Origin: JADZFO01 sp964512635
GTDB lineage: Bacteria > 4484-113 > JAFGCY01
Reading direction: 5' to 3'
DNA length: 64,000 bases
Assembly (NCBI GenBank): GCA_964512635.1
Contig: CAZEJB010000022.1
Location: 1-64,000 of the forward strand
Part shown: positions 60,306 through 64,000 of the stretch, in pieces
Numbering within the stretch: position 1 is the first letter of the stretch
Layout: each line of letters starts with the position of its first letter
Translations under genes and position numbers: made by a program
Notes under the pieces: generated by a model
Told to the model about the DNA's origin: nothing
Database searches by the model: none
What the model saw: the letters and a program-made list of their open reading frames with translations, nothing else

Positions 60306-60405
60306 NNNNNNNNNNNNNNNNNNNNNNNNNNNNNNNNNNNNNNNNNNNNNNNNNNNNNNNNNNNNNNNNNNNNNNNNNNNNNNNNNNNNNNNNNNNNNNN
60401 NNNNN
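60306..60405. other. 100-N scaffold gap flanked by identical 55-bp ends
   Basis: The 55 bases before (60251-60305) and after (60406-60460) the gap are identical. They hold a REP and the last codons of thiG. This is what two contigs sharing a k-mer-sized overlap look like when a scaffolder inserts a default gap. Confidence 0.9.
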
Positions 60406-60425
60406 CAGGGCCACATTCGCGGCCC

Positions 60426-61262
60426 CTACGACCCAACTCTGCCATCCATCGGGCTGCTGGCGGAGGCATAGCGCTTCTTTGGTATCCGTCCTGAAAGGTA
60501 AGCCAGTCGCCCGGCCTCAATACCCAGGCGCATCGCCCGCGCCATCGCCGGCGGATCGGCGGCCAGCGCGATGGCGGTGTTGATCAGGCAGGCGTCGGCC
60601 CCCAGTTCCATCGCCAGCGCGGCGTCGCTGGGCGCGCCAATCCCCGCATCAACGATGATCGGCACCTTTCCGCTGAGCTCCTCGAGGATAAACAGAAGGC
60701 CGCCGAAGTCCGGCAGCCCTTGCCCGCTGCCAATCGGGCTGGCCAGCGGCATCACCGCGTCAGCGCCGGCCTCGAAGAGCTTGCGGGCGACTATCGGGTC
60801 CTGGCTGGTATAGGCCAGTACAACAAAGCCCTCGTCCTTCAGCCGCTTGGTGCCTTCGATCGTCGCCGCGACATCCGGCAACAGTGTCTTCTCGTCGCCG
60901 AGGACTTCCAGCTTGATCCAGTTGGTCTGGCAGGCCTCGCGGCCCAGCCGCGCCACCCGCAGCGCGCTGTCCAGGTCAAAACAGCCGGCGGTGTTGGGCA
61001 AAAGCTGGATCCGGCTGAGATCGAGATAGTCAATGAAGTTCTTCTGAGGACGATCGGGGGAGAGATCCACCCGCCGGATGGCAACCGTGACGCATTCTGT
61101 TTCGCCGGCGTCATAGGCCGCCATCATCTGCTCAGGATCAGGGAACTTCCCGGTGCCCATCAACAGCCGGCTGCTGAAGGTACGGCCGGCAATGGTCAGC
61201 GGCCCGTCCGGGCGTTGGGAAACTGTTTCACCTGACTTCTGCGCGCTTAGCTCTCCACTCAT
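60426..61262 (-). CDS. thiG: Thiazole synthase
   Basis: 278 aa. Full TIM barrel: IAGRTFSSRLLMGTGKFPDPEQMMAAY, TVAIRRVDLS, LPNTAGCFDLDSALRVARLGREA, WIKLEVLGDEKTLLPD with the Schiff-base Lys, ASPIGSGQG, VDAGIGAPSDAALAMELGADACLINTAI and PKKRYASASSP. It makes the thiazole phosphate of thiamin from DXP, ThiS-thiocarboxylate and dehydroglycine. The TAG stop is part of the GTAG head of a REP. TAAACT lies 6 nt before the ATG. Confidence 0.95.
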   Translation of the reverse strand: MSGELSAQKSGETVSQRPDGPLTIAGRTFSSRLLMGTGKFPDPEQMMAAYDAGETECVTVAIRRVDLSPDRPQKNFIDYLDLSRIQLLPNTAGCFDLDSALRVARLGREACQTNWIKLEVLGDEKTLLPDVAATIEGTKRLKDEGFVVLAYTSQDPIVARKLFEAGADAVMPLASPIGSGQGLPDFGGLLFILEELSGKVPIIVDAGIGAPSDAALAMELGADACLINTAIALAADPPAMARAMRLGIEAGRLAYLSGRIPKKRYASASSPMDGRVGS

Positions 61263-61268
61263 AGCTTC

Positions 61269-61274
61269 AGTTTA
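61269..61274 (-). promoter_or_regulatory. -10 box TAAACT, leaderless start
   Basis: TAAACT on the minus strand, 6 nt, then the thiG ATG (61262). Confidence 0.55.
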
Positions 61275-61384
61275 CCGGCAGACTTGTAGAGTCCAGACAG
61301 GGCAGGGCAGGGCTGATGGATTCCGCTTGGATCCAGGACTGCCGACCCAGGGCGACAACAGGGCAACCTGGGCGTGATTTCTGA

Positions 61385-61390
61385 TAACCT
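61385..61390 (+). promoter_or_regulatory. -10 box TAACCT, leaderless start
   Basis: TAACCT, 6 nt, then the ATG at 61397. Confidence 0.45.
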
Positions 61391-61396
61391 TTCTCC

Positions 61397-62035
61397 ATGT
61401 GCAGCGAGCTATCCAGCTGCCCCAGATGCGGCGGGGGACTCATCAGGCGTTTGGCTGATCTTGAGTGTCCGGGCTGCGGCTGGTACAAACCGGCCACAGG
61501 CACTGCGGGCCGCCGTCCCCGGTCGGCCGAAGATGGCTCGAATCTTACCGGTGGGGCCTCATCAGGTGCGCGCCTGCAGTCAGCTGTGGACGCTCATCCC
61601 GGCAGCCAGGGCGGGTCTTATCGCGGCCTCCTGCACAGCTATGAAGTTGCACCACCCGATGCATTCAGCCTCACAAAGCTCTGGTTCCTGATTGCGGCTG
61701 GCCTGCTGCTTACCGGCGGTAACCTGGCATTGCTCTGGACGGTGCCGGCTGTGTTCCCGGATGGAAGCCTGATTGGCGCGACCCTGATTGCTTCTCTGCT
61801 CACAGTAGGTATCGCCGCCCTTGCCCTCTACGTAGACTGGGCTGCGGCCAAGCTCATAGCAGGCGTGCTGGCTCTGGGCTTCATTGCCCTGGATCTACTG
61901 CAATGCGCCCATCTCTGGTCTGGCTATGTAGCCATCGCCCGGATCAAACATGTGGTGGATATGCTGATTCTGCTCAGCTTTGCGGTCCTGATGTTTTATG
62001 AGTGGCGTCGCGAGAACACGCCGGTTGATGCCTGA
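61397..62035 (+). CDS. Zinc-ribbon membrane protein
   Basis: 212 aa. An N-terminal zinc ribbon (CPRCGGGLIRRLADLECPGCGWY), a Ser/Gly/Ala linker, then four helices from about residue 94 (LWFLIAAGLLLTGGNLALLWTV through LILLSFAVLMFY). A relative in design of the next gene. Function unknown. Confidence 0.7.
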   Translation: MCSELSSCPRCGGGLIRRLADLECPGCGWYKPATGTAGRRPRSAEDGSNLTGGASSGARLQSAVDAHPGSQGGSYRGLLHSYEVAPPDAFSLTKLWFLIAAGLLLTGGNLALLWTVPAVFPDGSLIGATLIASLLTVGIAALALYVDWAAAKLIAGVLALGFIALDLLQCAHLWSGYVAIARIKHVVDMLILLSFAVLMFYEWRRENTPVDA

Positions 62036-62160
62036 GCTGTAGCCAGTAGGTGCTCCGGTTCAGAACTAACGATTGAAACACTCCCGCCGGGACTTGCCCT
62101 GCGCGCTGCAATCAGCCATAATTTCATCAAGGTTTTCGATGTGCCGGTTCGGGGGAAGAA

Positions 62161-62904
62161 ATGCCACAGCCCACGGAAAAACACTATTGTTCACAATGCG
62201 GCCAGCCCATGGACTGGCGGCTTGGCCGCTGGGAGTGCCGCTGCGGCAACTCGGAAGATCCTGCCGAGGAAGCTGCGCGGGCAGCTCAGCAACAACGCAG
62301 CGCGGCACCGGACCAGCCTTCCGGGCGTGGCATCCAGCGCAAGCCGATCTATCGCGACGGTAAGGTCGTCGGCTATGAAAGCGAGCAGGATGCTGCCACT
62401 TACACTGCGCCGTCACCTTCGTTGCTCGGCAGCCGGACCGACGCCTTTGACCCCTATGCCCGTGGCGGCGGCAGCGGCGATGATGCTCTGAGCCAGGAGA
62501 AACGCTATTGGCTGATGGCGGAAATTGGCTGGTCCGTGATCATGGCTATCTTCATGTCTATTTTTCTGGCGGGGAATCCGCAGGTCGGCTTTCAGTCAGG
62601 ACTGACCCTCGCGATCTTCATCCCGACGTTTGTTATCGGAATGGGCATTCATCTGGCCATTATGTGGTGGATTCTCTTTGGTGCCGAGATCTGGGCCAAG
62701 TGGACCTGCCTGGGCTGCAATGGCTGTGGACTCTTGTCGACTATTGCCTCTTTGTTTGCCCCGGCTGCCATGCTTGCGTCTCAACAGCAGTTTCAGATGA
62801 TGCCTGGCTGGCTACAGGTCGTCAGCAGTGTCGTACAGCTAGGAATGGGCATCTGGCTGATCAGCCTGCTGTATCGGGACATTCAGGCGCGGCAAGGGAT
62901 GTAG
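62161..62904 (+). CDS. Zinc-ribbon membrane protein
   Basis: 247 aa. An N-terminal zinc ribbon (YCSQCGQPMDWRLGRWECRCG), a Gln/Ala/Pro-rich linker, then four membrane helices from residue 119 (WLMAEIGWSVIMAIFMSIFLAG, LAIFIPTFVIGMGIHLAIMWWILFG). GGGGGAAG ribosome site, unlike its leaderless neighbours. Function unknown. Confidence 0.7.
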   Translation: MPQPTEKHYCSQCGQPMDWRLGRWECRCGNSEDPAEEAARAAQQQRSAAPDQPSGRGIQRKPIYRDGKVVGYESEQDAATYTAPSPSLLGSRTDAFDPYARGGGSGDDALSQEKRYWLMAEIGWSVIMAIFMSIFLAGNPQVGFQSGLTLAIFIPTFVIGMGIHLAIMWWILFGAEIWAKWTCLGCNGCGLLSTIASLFAPAAMLASQQQFQMMPGWLQVVSSVVQLGMGIWLISLLYRDIQARQGM

Positions 62905-62985
62905 TTAACTGCGCCCGCGAGACTCCAGGCTCCATGGTGTCAGAGACGGGCTTGTCTTTATATATAAGGTGTTCGGACGTGCCTT

Positions 62986-63013
62986 TTGTACGGACTGCCG
63001 CAAGTCTTATACT
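62986..63013 (+). promoter_or_regulatory. Promoter with leaderless start
   Basis: TTGTAC at 62986-62991, a 16-nt spacer, TATACT at 63008-63013, then 6 nt to the ATG at 63020. Confidence 0.7.
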
Positions 63014-63019
63014 GAGTGC

Positions 63020-63673
63020 ATGCCAATGCTGGAAGCCCAGATTGCCGATTACATCGAGCGCGTAACCCGCTTCGACGACCCGCTGCTCATCGAGATGGAA
63101 CAGCGGGCCCAGCGCGAGCAGTTCCCGATCATCGGGCCGCATGTGGGTCCCTGGCTCCACTTTTTCACTCGCCTGACCGGTGCCAAACGAGTCTATGAGC
63201 TCGGATCAGGTTATGGATATTCCACCTGGTTCTTCTGCCGCGGCGTGGCTGATAACCTGGCGGTAAACGGTGGAAACGGCGAAGTTGTCCACACCGTTTG
63301 GGACAGCCAGCTTAGCGCGGACGCGCGCGGGAACCTCGACCGTGCCGGCTTTGGCGGCCTGGTGCGCTACATTGACGGCGAAGCCGTGGCCGCGCTGCAG
63401 CAAGAGGCTGCCGGCTGGGACATCATTTTCATGGATATCGACAAGGAAGGCTATCCGGCAGCCCTGGATGTCATAGAACAGAAGCTGCGCCCCGGTGGAA
63501 TGCTGATAGTCGACAATCTGCTCTGGAGTGGGACAGTGGCGGATGAGACCGACCAGCGGCCCAGCACAGTTGGAATCCGAGAGTTGACTCAGCGTCTGCG
63601 CCAGGATGCTTCATGGGAACTGCTGCTTCTGCCCCTGCGGGACGGAGTCGGCTTTGCCCGATGGAAAGGTTAG
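63020..63673 (+). CDS. SAM-dependent O-methyltransferase (catechol-OMT type)
   Basis: 217 aa from the ATG at 63020, which the promoter supports over the upstream in-frame start at 62969. Class I fold with SAM motif VYELGSGYGYSTWFF, acidic loop IIFMDIDKEGYPAALDVI (metal-binding Asp) and GGMLIVDNLLWSG, as in the methyltransferase-3 family that methylates catechols or caffeoyl-CoA with Mg2+. Actual substrate unknown. Confidence 0.9.
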   Translation: MPMLEAQIADYIERVTRFDDPLLIEMEQRAQREQFPIIGPHVGPWLHFFTRLTGAKRVYELGSGYGYSTWFFCRGVADNLAVNGGNGEVVHTVWDSQLSADARGNLDRAGFGGLVRYIDGEAVAALQQEAAGWDIIFMDIDKEGYPAALDVIEQKLRPGGMLIVDNLLWSGTVADETDQRPSTVGIRELTQRLRQDASWELLLLPLRDGVGFARWKG

Positions 63674-64000
63674 ACATCTATCTATGTTTCGATTTTCTGG
63701 TCGCTTTCACGGTTGTTCAGCAGTTTTGGATAACTTTTTGCGGCTGGCTTTTAAGTTCCGGGTGCCTGCTCCGACTATTACAGGTACGGCAACGGACCAA
63801 GCCTTTGCCACCTGTAAGTAAATATCAAAAGCTGCCTTTGGCAGATTTTGTATAAATTTTACGGGAAGACAAAGGCAAGAATCCGTGAATCGTGTGCTAG
63901 TATTCCTGCCGTCACCAAGGGGAGGAAGGTCAAGCTTGGCGAGTGTCTGAGGTTGAGAAGCCGGACGCAAACGCCTGGCCCACCTGATGACCCCGACGTG
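63674..64000. other. Gene-free window end
   Basis: No convincing gene. It contains AT-rich stretches (TTTTGGATAACTTTTT, TGTATAAATTTTACG) and GGGGAGGAAGG at 63919 that could be the ribosome site of a gene beginning beyond the window. Confidence 0.4.

Noticed and set aside
60306..60405. Tandem 55-bp repeat as biology
   Set aside because: The identical flanks of a 100-N run fit an assembly overlap better than a true repeat.

Overview
The window is chromosomal DNA from an uncultured, high-GC, diderm bacterium, probably a metagenome bin. Many lipoprotein signal peptides, an outer-membrane-type export protein, pseudopilins and a 100-N scaffold gap support this. I cannot assign a phylum from the sequence. 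I see no prophage, CRISPR array, rRNA or complete insertion sequence. Gene-start organisation is distinctive: at least a dozen genes have a TAnnnT -10 hexamer exactly 6 nt upstream of the start codon and no Shine-Dalgarno, as expected for leaderless mRNAs. The other genes have ordinary GGAGG-like sites.

Layout. 0-8.1 kb: a tandem array of paralogous modular lipoproteins (Ig-like and cohesin-like modules), one internally deleted and one frameshifted. 8.3-11.6 kb: a LarA-like protein lacking the nickel-site residues, an RmlC-like cupin and a GAF-HD-GYP protein. 11.8-14.2 kb: two large tandem pseudopilins with a near-consensus sigma70 promoter and a clear terminator. 14.7-15.8 kb: class I aldolase and tRNA-Ile(GAT). 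15.9-22.4 kb: MacA-like fusion protein, a 1197-aa FN3/PKD lipoprotein and a MacB/FtsX-type permease. 22.4-28.3 kb: glycosyltransferase, 3-hydroxyacyl-CoA dehydrogenase, M16 peptidase, VOC protein. 28.4-29.8 kb: four consecutive small lipoproteins built of I/M-D-P-N-G repeats. 29.8-37.7 kb: membrane/DUF1566 protein, SRPBCC protein, 5'-nucleotidase, membrane protein, degenerate REC-GGDEF protein, ligA. 37.7-43 kb: two Cys-rich secreted paralogs, a thioredoxin-like protein, a small monooxygenase-fold protein and a PKD/PPC lipoprotein. 43-48.3 kb: a palindrome-rich spacer, a PLD/zinc-ribbon protein, a low-GC gene for a PD-(D/E)xK plus SEC-C protein, and an acyl-CoA carboxylase beta gene with REP palindromes inside its reading frame. 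48.3-59.6 kb: clostripain-like lipoprotein, membrane protein, LolA-like protein, ssb, GMD-like SDR, truncated porin-like gene, fluoride exporter pair crcB-DUF190, DUF1232-fmt, AI-2E transporter. 59.6-64 kb: a REP-associated tyrosine transposase flanked by inverted REPs, the gap, thiG, two zinc-ribbon membrane proteins and an O-methyltransferase.

Themes: (1) a large investment in modular surface lipoproteins, with a recurring uncharacterised N-terminal module in three unrelated ones; (2) a RAYT/REP system with GTAG-headed palindromes scattered across the window; (3) several catalytically degenerate family members (LarA-like, REC-GGDEF). The best candidates for undescribed biology are the D-P-N-G lipoprotein cluster, the LarA-like protein without nickel-site residues, the SEC-C nuclease island and the leaderless-promoter architecture.
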